Assembly (NCBI GenBank): GCA_031367345.1
Contig: JANLPR010000130.1
Location: 1-18,732 of the forward strand
From: JADKIH01 sp031367345
GTDB taxonomy: Bacteria > Bacteroidota > Bacteroidia > AKYH767-A > 2013-40CM-41-45
Direction: 5' to 3'
DNA: 18,732 bases
Shown here one piece after another: positions 1 to 7,879 of the stretch; the stretch's first letter is position 1; each line of letters starts with the position of its first letter. The position numbers and the translations under genes are program-made. Below the pieces are notes generated by a model that was not told the DNA's origin, made no database searches, and was given only the letters and a program-made list of their open reading frames with translations.

Positions 1-128
1 AATATGAGCCCAACGATTCGCCGTGGCGAATCCACCCCGCACTATATTTTATTTCACTCTTGTACCGATGTTCGCCGTGGCGAATATGAGCCCAACGATT
101 CGCCGTGGCGAATCCACCCGCACTATAT
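1..128. repeat. 82-bp tandem repeat with nested hairpins, cut by window edge
   Basis: The block 1-47 returns at 83-128 with one indel (CCCC versus CCC in the CCACCC(C)GC part), a period of 82 bp. Each period holds two copies of the near-palindrome TTCGCCGTGGCGAA. In the window these cores are at 17-30, 71-84 and 99-112; the copies at 15-32 and 97-114 extend to GATTCGCC-GT-GGCGAATC, an 8-bp perfect stem with a 2-nt loop. The left edge begins just after the point where a further core would lie, so the array probably continues upstream. It is much more GC-rich than its surroundings. I see no ORF in it. It could be a REP-like or minisatellite intergenic repeat; its function is unknown. Confidence 0.85.
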
Positions 129-236
129 CTTAAATAGCTGACTGTGAATAAAAAAGCTATTTTCTTCTCTTATTTTGGACTGCAAAGATATAATTCGTTC
201 TTTTACTTAACTAAATATCAGAAAATAAATTTTGAA

Positions 237-1115
237 ATGACGCATAAAGCAGGATTTGTAGGGATTATCGGAAAACCGAATGTAGGAAAATCGACTTTAA
301 TGAACCGTCTCGTTGGTGAGCAGTTATCGATCGTGACACCAAAAGCCCAAACGACACGACATCGTATTAAAGGAATATTGAACGCGGAAGACTATCAGAT
401 TGTATTCTCCGACACGCCCGGAATTCTTGACCCAGCTTATTTGCTGCAGGAGAAAATGATGGAATTCGTAAAAGCTTCGTTGGAAGATTCAGATCTTGTT
501 CTGTTTATCACCGACAATAGCGAGGCATATATGGAGGATGAAATTGTGAATCGATTGAAAGCAATTAAAGTTCCTCTCTTTATCATTATCAATAAAGTCG
601 ATCTTTCTTCTCAAGAGGAAGTAAATAAATTAGTTCATGGTTGGAAGAAAAAAGTAGAACCCGCAGGTGTAATTCCTGTGTCAGCAACACAAAAGTTCAA
701 TATTGAAAAAATCACTGAAACTATTTTGTCGATACTTCCTGAAGGACCACCATTTTTTCCGAAAGAACAGTTGAGTGATGCGAATGAACGTTTCTTTGTA
801 AGCGAAATTATTCGTGAGAAAATTTTTATGCATTATCAACAAGAGATTCCATATTCAGCAGAAGTAGGTGTTGAATCCTACAAAGAAGAAAATAAGATCG
901 TAAAAATTTCGGCAGTTATTTTTGTCGAAAGAGATTCTCAGAAAGGTATTATCATAGGAAGAAAGGGAGAAGGAATTAAGCGAATAGGCACAGAAGCTCG
1001 CCATGACATCGAAAAGGCAATAGGAAAAAAAGTTTTTCTTGAGCTTTTTGTGAAAGTTGAAAAAGAATGGCGGAAAAATGAAAACAAATTACGTCGTTTT
1101 GGTTATTCAATTTAG
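237..1115 (+). CDS. era: GTPase Era (ribosome assembly)
   Basis: Era is a membrane-associated GTPase that binds the 3' end of 16S rRNA and helps mature the 30S subunit. The 292-residue product shows G1 GKPNVGKS (about 12-19), G3 DTPG (59-62), G4 NKVD (119-122) and, near residues 245-255, a KH-domain loop GRKGEGIKRIG, which is the Era domain order; the length is normal. The open frame extends upstream to a GTG at 144, but homology begins at MTHKAGFVGIIG, so I place the start at ATG 237. The skipped stretch holds a possible weak -7 box (TATTTTGG, 171-178), which also argues against the longer start. The acylase-family gene follows after 2 bp, so the two are probably co-transcribed, although no functional link is obvious. 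Confidence 0.96.
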   Translation: MTHKAGFVGIIGKPNVGKSTLMNRLVGEQLSIVTPKAQTTRHRIKGILNAEDYQIVFSDTPGILDPAYLLQEKMMEFVKASLEDSDLVLFITDNSEAYMEDEIVNRLKAIKVPLFIIINKVDLSSQEEVNKLVHGWKKKVEPAGVIPVSATQKFNIEKITETILSILPEGPPFFPKEQLSDANERFFVSEIIREKIFMHYQQEIPYSAEVGVESYKEENKIVKISAVIFVERDSQKGIIIGRKGEGIKRIGTEARHDIEKAIGKKVFLELFVKVEKEWRKNENKLRRFGYSI

Positions 1116-1117
1116 GT

Positions 1118-3520
1118 ATGAGATTCATAAAACGTTTTTTTTATTTTCTACTTGTCTCGGTAATCATATTGACGTTTTCCATTATTGTTTATCTCTTTTT
1201 TCAGCGGCCAAAGTATTCAGGTACTATAAAGATCTCTGGAATAAAAGCTCCTGTTACCACTTACTTTGATCCCTATGGTATTCCGCATATTTATGCCGAT
1301 AAGGAAGAGGATGCTTTTCAAGTTCTCGGTTATATTCATGCACAAGAACGATTGTTTCAAATTGAATTAATTCGCAGAGTAAGTGCAGGAAGGTTGTCGG
1401 AAGTTTTTGGAAATAAAACATTAGAGGTTGATAAATTTTTTCGTATGCTTGGAATGAACCAACATGCTGAAAAATCGGCAACGGTTTTTATGAACGGACC
1501 GGATTCGCAGTGTAAACGAGATGCGATTGCATATCTTAATGGGTTGAATAATTATATATCTAAGGGGAAACGTAAGCTTGAGTTTGATTTACTGAGTATT
1601 CCAAGCGAGCAATACACGATGAAAGATCTTTTCCTTGTGGTTGATTACATGTCGTTCAATTTTCAAATGGGATTTCGGACTGATCCGGTTTTGTCTCGAA
1701 TAAAAAATAACTTAGGTGATAACTATTTAGCAGACATTTTAAAAGCTGACCCACTTAAGGACACTACTTCAATTGATGACTCAATACCTCAACCATTGAT
1801 TTCGGAAAGTGATATTATGAAAGTCTTGGATGAGGTTATGCCATTAAAGATTTGGACAGGAAGTAATTCGTATGCGCTTTCAGGAACAAGAACTGTATCA
1901 GGAAAACCATTGTTGGAGAATGATACACACATCGGAGTTCAGCAGCCCGCAGTTTGGTATGAAGCATATTTAGAAGCCGGAGATTTTCATTTTTATGGAA
2001 ACTTTCTTGCCGGATTTCCTTTTGCACCTATAGGGCATACGCTACAACATGGTTGGGGAGTAACGATGTTGGAAAATGATGATCTCGATTTTTTTAAAGA
2101 AGTTACGGATCCAAAAGATTCAACACTGGTTCTAACGAACGATCATTGGGAGAAAATAACTTCGCGCGATGAGGAAATCCATGTGAAAGATAGCGCAAGC
2201 GTTATTATTAAATGTCGTTCTACACATCACGGACCAATAGCAGGCGATGTAATGGCCGATGTAAAAGAAATGACCAAATCGCCGGTAAGTATTTGTTGGA
2301 CGTTTTTAAATTTCAACTCGAATTTAATGGAAGTTACTTGGCAAATGGCGCATGCAAAAGATATGATGGATTTTAAAGATGCAGTCTCTAAAATTGCAGC
2401 GCCGGGATTGAACATAGTATATGCCGATACGTCAAATAATATTGCTTGGTACACAGCGGCAAAGTTTGCAATTAGACCTCCTCATACGAATTCATCACTT
2501 TTACTTGATGGAACAGGGCCGCATGATTGGCAAGGATATTATAATTTTGAAAATAATCCGCAACAGGAGAATCCGGAATTGGGATTTGTTCTTTCGTGCA
2601 ATAATGATCCGCAAGCTGATACTACCACAAATTTCCCCGGCTATTACGTGCCACTCGATCGTTATCATAGACTACGGAGTTTGTTGTTTACTAAAAGTAA
2701 ATTTACGCGTGAAGATTTAGAGGCTATAACGATTGATGTTAAAAACCCTCTTGCCGCAGAAATTGGACGGACGATGATTGAACATTTATCAGGAGTGTCA
2801 ATCGTGAAATCGCAAATTCACGAACGCGCCAGTAACATTCTGAAATATTGGAACGGTGATCATTCACTTTCTGATGTAGCTCCTGTGATCTACTACAAGT
2901 TTTTATTTCATTTTTTGCAAATGAGTATGGAAGATGAATTGGGCGAAAAAGATTTTCCGATGTTCCTAAAAACTCATGCAGAAAAACAAATGCTTCCTTC
3001 CTTTTTTAAAAATGATAGTTCTGTTTGGTGGGATAATACAAAGACGTCAGATATTAAAGAATCAGAAAATAATATTGCAGAAGCAGCGTTTGATACAACG
3101 ATTAGCGAGTTAGTGGCTCAATTGGGATACGACCCTGATAAATGGACATGGGGCAAAGTGCATACAATTGAATTCGAACATCCAATTGGCAAACAAAAGC
3201 CGCTCGACAAAGTGTTTAACGTGGGACCTTTTCCTGAAATGGGTGGGATAGAAACAGTAAATAATCAGAGTTTCGATTTGAATAGTAGTGGCCTTTACAA
3301 AGTAAATCTTGGCCCTGCACTAAGAAGAGTTTTGGATTTCGCTGACGCTGAAAATTCGTATAGCATTAATCCAAGCGGGCAATCAGGAAATTTTATCAGT
3401 AAACATTACAGAGATCAAGCTAAATTGTATGTAGCCGGCAAGTATAGAAAAGAGATGATGAATAAGGAAGAGGTAATTAAAAAGTGTAAGGATGTATTAA
3501 TTTTCCAGCCTCTTAATTGA
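1118..3520 (+). CDS. Penicillin acylase family protein (Ntn hydrolase)
   Basis: This 800-residue protein belongs to the penicillin amidase / AHL acylase / cephalosporin acylase superfamily, whose members hydrolyse amide bonds after cutting their own precursor. A hydrophobic N-terminal segment (about 7-27) suggests a membrane-anchored or exported periplasmic enzyme. GSNSYALSG contains Ser249, the expected N-terminal nucleophile of the beta subunit after self-cleavage; residues before it would form the alpha subunit and spacer. Family-like blocks include YGIPHIYA and GYIHAQERLFQIE near the N-terminus, LLENDTHI just after the nucleophile, and GWGVTMLENDDLDFF. The substrate cannot be told from sequence: beta-lactam side chains, acyl-homoserine lactones or other N-acyl compounds are all possible. 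It lies 2 bp after era, with no promoter between them. Confidence 0.9.
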   Translation: MRFIKRFFYFLLVSVIILTFSIIVYLFFQRPKYSGTIKISGIKAPVTTYFDPYGIPHIYADKEEDAFQVLGYIHAQERLFQIELIRRVSAGRLSEVFGNKTLEVDKFFRMLGMNQHAEKSATVFMNGPDSQCKRDAIAYLNGLNNYISKGKRKLEFDLLSIPSEQYTMKDLFLVVDYMSFNFQMGFRTDPVLSRIKNNLGDNYLADILKADPLKDTTSIDDSIPQPLISESDIMKVLDEVMPLKIWTGSNSYALSGTRTVSGKPLLENDTHIGVQQPAVWYEAYLEAGDFHFYGNFLAGFPFAPIGHTLQHGWGVTMLENDDLDFFKEVTDPKDSTLVLTNDHWEKITSRDEEIHVKDSASVIIKCRSTHHGPIAGDVMADVKEMTKSPVSICWTFLNFNSNLMEVTWQMAHAKDMMDFKDAVSKIAAPGLNIVYADTSNNIAWYTAAKFAIRPPHTNSSLLLDGTGPHDWQGYYNFENNPQQENPELGFVLSCNNDPQADTTTNFPGYYVPLDRYHRLRSLLFTKSKFTREDLEAITIDVKNPLAAEIGRTMIEHLSGVSIVKSQIHERASNILKYWNGDHSLSDVAPVIYYKFLFHFLQMSMEDELGEKDFPMFLKTHAEKQMLPSFFKNDSSVWWDNTKTSDIKESENNIAEAAFDTTISELVAQLGYDPDKWTWGKVHTIEFEHPIGKQKPLDKVFNVGPFPEMGGIETVNNQSFDLNSSGLYKVNLGPALRRVLDFADAENSYSINPSGQSGNFISKHYRDQAKLYVAGKYRKEMMNKEEVIKKCKDVLIFQPLN

Positions 3521-3581
3521 TTGGATTGTTTTTATCAGGTTCAAACTATCGTAACTAAATTAATTTCGAAAAATTAAAATA

Positions 3582-5051
3582 ATGAACAAGAAATTACAAC
3601 TTCTTTTTTGCATGTTGAGTATTACACTTCAAGCAAGTGCACAAGAGAGTTTTTATATTGGAGGGACTTTGCCTCCTGCAGCGGAAAAGACGGTAGAGCT
3701 TCAGTTCGATAAAAACCATCTCGGGAAAAGAATTGTTTCTCAGAAAACAGAAATTTCAAATGGTAGTTTTCAGTTTAAAATAGTTTCCAACAAAAGCCAA
3801 ATTGTTCAATTACTTAATCCCGAATTTCGATTACCTCTCTACGTAAACCCCGGCGATAGTCTGGTATTAAATTACCAGTCAAATCCTGTGGTTAGTATTC
3901 AGCTTTCAGGAAAAGGGTCTTTAGAAAATAATTTTTTACAACAGTTTACAAAAAAGTTTTCTGACAACTTCAATGATTCACTTTCAGATGCAAGTTCGTT
4001 AGCTATGACGATAGATGCTTTTGAAGAAAAAATATTTTCAAATAGAAAAGCGCAAATAGATTTTTTGAAAGGATTTACCGGATACAATGAATTTAATCCA
4101 CGCTTTAAAGTTTTTGTTGAAGACATGATTACGTATCGTTACTGGAAAGAGTTGTTAGCGTTTCCGATTGTAAATGCAAACAAAAGTACAACTATCTTAA
4201 AGGTGAATCCAATTCCGGAAATCATGCTTGAGAATTTCGCCAAAGTAAAAGTGGATAATTCGTCTTCACTCATTATAGATACTTACCGTGATTTCTTGAA
4301 GTACTATGTTATCTATGAAACGTCAAAGGCTAATGGCTTCAATAAGTTTACAGATTATTCTATTTCAGCTGAACGGAAAACGTCGGTAGCCAGAGAAAAG
4401 CTCAGCGGCGAAGTATTAGCCTATTGGATGAGTAAGTTTCTAATTGATGAATGTGAACATGTGTCTCCTTATATGAGTAAGAAAATATTTTTGTCACTAC
4501 AGGAGTTTGATAAAGATAAAAGCTATCAGCAAATAGTTTTGGATGTTTGTGGAGCACGGATTAATGATCGCTCAAGTACAGAAAAACCGGCAGACAAGGC
4601 GCAAGGAAAATCTTCCGGTGGTGCATTTTCTGATTTGGATTTATCGACAATCGATGGCAAACCATTTTCGTTATCGTCGCTTAAAGGAAAAGTAGTTTAC
4701 ATTGATTATTGGGCAAGCTGGTGCGGACCATGTAGGGGTATGATGCCATTTTCTAAACAACTGCACGATAATCTATCAGAGAAAGAAAAAAAATCGATCG
4801 TGTTTTTGTATGTTTCAATTGATGCAGATAAAGAGGCATGGAAAAAAGCAATAACAGACATGGGAATGGAAGGTACGATGGTTATTTCACCCGGGAATTG
4901 GAGTTCTAACGTTTGTAAGTTTTTTCAGATTGGTAGTATTCCTCGATACATGATCATGAATAAAAAAGGGGAGATCGTTGACTTCAATGCCAAACGTCCA
5001 ATGGATCCTGCTCTTCTCGATCAGTTAAGAGAACAGATGGGTATTAATTGA
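3582..5051 (+). CDS. Secreted TlpA-like thioredoxin-fold protein
   Basis: This 489-residue protein is probably exported: an N-terminal signal peptide has a hydrophobic core and ends near ASAQ (about residue 21). The N-terminal part, with GSFQFKI and LYVNPGDSLVLNY, resembles the DUF4369-type beta domain often joined to thioredoxin in Bacteroidota. A long, mostly helical middle is less recognisable. The C-terminal third (from about 345) is a TlpA/AhpC-like thioredoxin domain with WASWCGPCRGMMP; Cys381 and Cys384 form the CXXC redox site, and a cis-proline-type loop follows at GSIPRYMIM. It is expected to act as a periplasmic thiol-disulphide oxidoreductase; the partner is unknown. It starts 61 bp after the acylase gene. 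TAATTTCG (3561-3568) could be a weak -7 box, so it may have its own promoter. A strong terminator follows. Confidence 0.88.
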   Translation: MNKKLQLLFCMLSITLQASAQESFYIGGTLPPAAEKTVELQFDKNHLGKRIVSQKTEISNGSFQFKIVSNKSQIVQLLNPEFRLPLYVNPGDSLVLNYQSNPVVSIQLSGKGSLENNFLQQFTKKFSDNFNDSLSDASSLAMTIDAFEEKIFSNRKAQIDFLKGFTGYNEFNPRFKVFVEDMITYRYWKELLAFPIVNANKSTTILKVNPIPEIMLENFAKVKVDNSSSLIIDTYRDFLKYYVIYETSKANGFNKFTDYSISAERKTSVAREKLSGEVLAYWMSKFLIDECEHVSPYMSKKIFLSLQEFDKDKSYQQIVLDVCGARINDRSSTEKPADKAQGKSSGGAFSDLDLSTIDGKPFSLSSLKGKVVYIDYWASWCGPCRGMMPFSKQLHDNLSEKEKKSIVFLYVSIDADKEAWKKAITDMGMEGTMVISPGNWSSNVCKFFQIGSIPRYMIMNKKGEIVDFNAKRPMDPALLDQLREQMGIN

Positions 5052-5103
5052 TGGATTATAATTGATGTTGTATGATAATTAATTCCTAAAGAAAAAATAG
5101 AAT

Positions 5104-5133
5104 AAAAGCACATTAAAGTTGAGTGCTTTTTTT
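5104..5133 (+). terminator. Rho-independent terminator after the TlpA-like gene
   Basis: AAAAGCAC (5104-5111) pairs perfectly with GTGCTTTT (5123-5130) around an 11-nt loop, and the T run continues to 5133. It lies about 50 bp after the stop codon of the TlpA-like gene. The opposite strand also has a short T-rich tail, so it may partly serve the converging metK transcript as well. Confidence 0.8.
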
Positions 5134-5251
5134 ACTCACCAATTACTACTTACCACTCACTAAAAATTACCAATTACTACTCACAAAAAAAGTGAGTAGT
5201 AAGGGATGAAAAACATTCACCACTTTCTACTCACCATTTACTACTTACTTA
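5134..5251. repeat. Degenerate TACTACTCAC / ACTCACCATT intergenic repeat with inverted copy
   Basis: The gap between the terminator and the metK stop is filled with degenerate copies of a short C/T/A-only motif (ACTCACCAATTACTACTTAC, TTACCAATTACTACTCAC, TTTCTACTCACCATTTAC). One copy is inverted: TTACTACTCAC (5174-5184) and GTGAGTAGTAA (5192-5202) form a perfect 11-bp stem with a seven-A loop. One strand is almost free of G except in the inverted copy. I have seen similar degenerate strings between convergent genes in other Bacteroidota, but that is recollection and not a search. The hairpin has no T run after it on either strand, so it is not a classic terminator. Confidence 0.75.
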
Positions 5252-5258
5252 TTTCAGC

Positions 5259-6581
5259 TTATACTAATTCAAGTTGTGCAGATGCTTTTGCAGACTTTGT
5301 TTTTTGAGGTGCTGACTTTTTAGTTGAACCACTTTTAAAAGCAGTTTGTAGTTTTCCTACATAATCTAATTCTTCCCAAGGGAACAATTTAACTTTAATA
5401 CGCTTTTCGTTTTTCTTGCCTTTGTTAAAGATCTTCTCTTTCACTTCCGGCTTACGACCCATGTGACCATAAGCAGCAGTTTCAAGATAGATTGGTGTAC
5501 GAAGGTTAAAACGTTTTTCAATAGCATAAGGACGCATATCGAAAATCTGTTCTACTTTTTTCGCAATCTCTCCATCACTCATTTCTACTTTCGCTGTTCC
5601 GTATGTGTTTACATATAAACCAACCGGCTGAGCTACTCCAATTGCATAAGCAACTTGAACTAACACTTCGTCGCAGATTCCTGCAGCAACTAAATTCTTA
5701 GCGATGTGACGCGTTGCATAAGCAGCAGAACGATCAACTTTTGAAGGATCTTTTCCTGAGAATGCGCCACCACCGTGAGCACCTTTTCCACCGTACGTAT
5801 CAACGATAATCTTACGACCTGTTAGTCCTGTATCACCGTGTGGTCCACCGATAACAAATTTACCTGTTGGATTAACATGGTATTTTATTTTATCGTTGAA
5901 CATTACCTGAACACGCTTAGGTAGTTTCTTCATAATACGTGGAATCAGAATATTGATCACATCGTCTTTGATCTGCTTAAGCATCACAGCATCTTTACCA
6001 AAATCGTCGTGCTGAGTAGAGACAACAATCGTATCGATACGAATCGGTTGATGGTTGTCGTTATATTCAATCGTTACTTGCGACTTTGCATCGGGACGAA
6101 GGTATTTCATTTGTTTGCCTTCTCTGCGAATAACGGCTAGCTCTTTCAACAGCAAATGTGCTAATTCCAAAGGAAGCGGCATGAAGTTGTCCGTTTCGCG
6201 ACAAGCATAACCGAACATCATTCCTTGATCACCTGCGCCTTGTTTCCAAGGATCAGTTTTTTCAACACCACGATTAATGTCGGCCGATTGTTCATGAATA
6301 GCAGATAAAATTCCGCAAGAGTCGGCTTCAAACATGTATTCGCTGCGAGTGTAACCGATTTTACGGATCACCTCACGGGCAATTTCTTGTACATCAAGAT
6401 AAGCAGATGATTTTACTTCACCACCAAGAACAACTTGGCCGGTAGTTACTAGCGTTTCGCAGGCAACTTTAGAAGTGGCATCGTAAGCTAAAAAATGATC
6501 GATAAGCGCGTCAGATATCTGATCGGCAATCTTGTCCGGATGACCTTCGGAAACAGATTCTGAAGTAAACAAATAAGACAT
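5259..6581 (-). CDS. metK: S-adenosylmethionine synthetase
   Basis: MetK makes S-adenosylmethionine from methionine and ATP in the cytoplasm. Diagnostic blocks are present: FTSESVSEGHPDKIADQ at the N-terminus, GAGDQGMMFGYA in the middle, and GGKGAHGGGAFSGKDPSKVDRSAAY carrying the phosphate-binding glycine loop. The product is 440 residues, a little longer than the roughly 385-residue enterobacterial enzyme, because of an insert near the C-terminal domain (KGKKNEKRIKVKLF region) and a low-complexity Lys/Ser/Ala tail of about 25 residues. The frame runs open to 6695, but those codons lie in the riboswitch leader, so ATG 6581 is the start. A SAM-II-type riboswitch and a -7 box precede it, so expression is probably repressed by its own product. 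Confidence 0.97.
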   Translation of the reverse strand: MSYLFTSESVSEGHPDKIADQISDALIDHFLAYDATSKVACETLVTTGQVVLGGEVKSSAYLDVQEIAREVIRKIGYTRSEYMFEADSCGILSAIHEQSADINRGVEKTDPWKQGAGDQGMMFGYACRETDNFMPLPLELAHLLLKELAVIRREGKQMKYLRPDAKSQVTIEYNDNHQPIRIDTIVVSTQHDDFGKDAVMLKQIKDDVINILIPRIMKKLPKRVQVMFNDKIKYHVNPTGKFVIGGPHGDTGLTGRKIIVDTYGGKGAHGGGAFSGKDPSKVDRSAAYATRHIAKNLVAAGICDEVLVQVAYAIGVAQPVGLYVNTYGTAKVEMSDGEIAKKVEQIFDMRPYAIEKRFNLRTPIYLETAAYGHMGRKPEVKEKIFNKGKKNEKRIKVKLFPWEELDYVGKLQTAFKSGSTKKSAPQKTKSAKASAQLELV

Positions 6582-6645
6582 AGTTCTTTTAAAAGATTTT
6601 TGGTTAATAATACATTTCAGGGATCGGGGCAAAGAAGTACAAAAT

Positions 6646-6710
6646 TGCCTTAGCGTTTTTTTACCGTGGTTGCAATATTGCCGTGAAGCAATCAAATCCT
6701 TCCACCTATG
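6646..6710 (-). promoter_or_regulatory. SAM-II-type riboswitch upstream of metK
   Basis: Read on the minus strand, the leader shows the SAM-II signature in order: P1 strand GUGG (6702-6705), loop with GGAUUUGA, then AUUGCAA, P1 partner CCAC (6666-6669), GGUAAA, and finally GCUAAGGC (6647-6654). From memory, the Env12 metX SAM-II aptamer has the same order: P1, GAUUU, AUUGCAA, P1', GAUAAA, GCUAA. Unlike that compact aptamer, this loop holds an extra hairpin, AUUGC/GCAAU (6688-6692 with 6677-6681). After the aptamer, GGCAA (6645-6649) can pair with UUGCC (6628-6632), which would compete with the pseudoknot strand and may be part of the switch. The aptamer starts only a few bases after the expected transcription start. 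The start codon lies about 65 nt further on, so simple ribosome-site masking is not obvious. Confidence 0.78.
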
Positions 6711-6714
6711 TCTG

Positions 6715-6722
6715 CAAAATTA
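6715..6722 (-). promoter_or_regulatory. Promoter -7 box for the metK leader
   Basis: On the minus strand this reads TAATTTTG, an exact match to the Bacteroidota -7 consensus TAnnTTTG. The expected transcription start, a few bases downstream, falls just before the SAM-II-type aptamer. No good -33 TTTG is visible at the usual 19-21 nt spacing. Confidence 0.6.
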
Positions 6723-6788
6723 TAAAAATATCTATCTGTAAATACACTTGCACCAATTTTTTTTCCTCCTCTTGAAAAGGTTGATTAA

Positions 6789-7874
6789 TCAGTAGTTTTG
6801 ACCATTATAAAACACTGTTGTCGTATTATTTCCAACTTCGTATTTTAGAACATTGCCATTCAGAGCATAACTATTGATTAGTTCATAGCTCACATTGTAA
6901 ATTTTCCCTTTCAAAAAAAGCATAAGCCTGCCACTTTCATTGATCCAAGCAATACCATCGTTCCCAAGTTTGTAATTGCTCGGAGTACGATTTTGAAGTA
7001 AAGTCGTAGTTCCCTTGTAATATGCATTGAATGAATTGTTGTAGCCGTAAACGATCACATTTCCCTTCACGTCAAATAATTCGGGACGATCAGACAGTAC
7101 TTTAGTCGTCGCTCCATTGTCGAAAATACGAAAGTTGCCTGTTTGGTCTACATAGGCCATAATTGCAAAACCAACTTTGAATGAATCGGGCGCAAATGTT
7201 TCTACTTGCGCAGTGTCGCCATAAAAAAACAAATGAAATTGCTGTGTATAACCATCTACATAAGCAACGATATCTCTTCCCGCTTCAAATTTTAATGGAG
7301 CTATGTTATCAAGATTATGGATCTCGCCATGATAAAATACATTAAAGTAATTCGATTGATTCACCCATGCTAAGGTATTTGATCCAACTTTTATAGCTTT
7401 TGGTTTGTCTAGAAAAGAATCTTCTAAGTCGGCTACTTTGCCATTATAAAAAACATTGAAGGTATTCTTCGAGTCGTCAAAATAAGCAAGGATGCTATCA
7501 TTCACAGTCATAATGCTTGTGTAATAACAGAGCGTTTTTTTTGAACCTTGATCAAAGGTATAAAGTACATTCCCCACTCTGAAGGCAACAATATAATCCG
7601 TTACATAGTAAGAGAAATCAGCTGCGTTTAATAAATTATAAGTTTGACCATCAATATAAATTTTGAAATCGTTTTTATTGTCGATGTAAGCAATTGCTTT
7701 CCCACCATACTTATAGCTTTTTACCGGCAAATATTCCAACTGACGAATAAGTCCACCTTCAAATGCTTGTAGATTGCCTCTATAATCGGTGTATGCTGTA
7801 ATATTTTGTGCTGAACCGATTTTAGGTAATCCACACAAAGAAATAAAAAAGAAGATAAGAAGCCGTTTGATCAT
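6789..7874 (-). CDS. Secreted repeat protein, probable beta-propeller
   Basis: I do not recognise a named family. The 361-residue product has a signal peptide ending near IGSAQ (about residue 23). The rest is built from about ten copies of a unit near 35 residues long, centred on [IV][AM]A[YW][VI]D/N-x(3-5)-F-x-[VIL]-[FY]-x-x-G-x(4)-L. Clear examples are AIAYIDNKNDFKIYIDG, ILAYFDDSKNTFNVFYNG, TLAWVNQSNYFNVFYHG, IVAYVDGYTQQFHLFFYG and IMAYVDQTGNFRIFDNG. Such alternating beta-strand repeats suggest a beta-propeller or similar solenoid in the periplasm or on the surface. No catalytic motif is visible. It starts 5 bp after gldA ends and is probably co-transcribed with it; a link to motility is only a guess from position. 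Confidence 0.85.
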   Translation of the reverse strand: MIKRLLIFFFISLCGLPKIGSAQNITAYTDYRGNLQAFEGGLIRQLEYLPVKSYKYGGKAIAYIDNKNDFKIYIDGQTYNLLNAADFSYYVTDYIVAFRVGNVLYTFDQGSKKTLCYYTSIMTVNDSILAYFDDSKNTFNVFYNGKVADLEDSFLDKPKAIKVGSNTLAWVNQSNYFNVFYHGEIHNLDNIAPLKFEAGRDIVAYVDGYTQQFHLFFYGDTAQVETFAPDSFKVGFAIMAYVDQTGNFRIFDNGATTKVLSDRPELFDVKGNVIVYGYNNSFNAYYKGTTTLLQNRTPSNYKLGNDGIAWINESGRLMLFLKGKIYNVSYELINSYALNGNVLKYEVGNNTTTVFYNGQNY

Positions 7875-7879
7875 TCTGT

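Noticed and set aside
1..128. The hairpin repeats as a CRISPR array.
   Set aside because: There are only two long units, the spacing between cores is uneven, and the 'spacers' are themselves repeated, so it is a tandem repeat and not a CRISPR.
1057..1269. 70-codon frame overlapping the end of era and the start of the acylase gene.
   Set aside because: It lies wholly within two well-supported genes in another frame.
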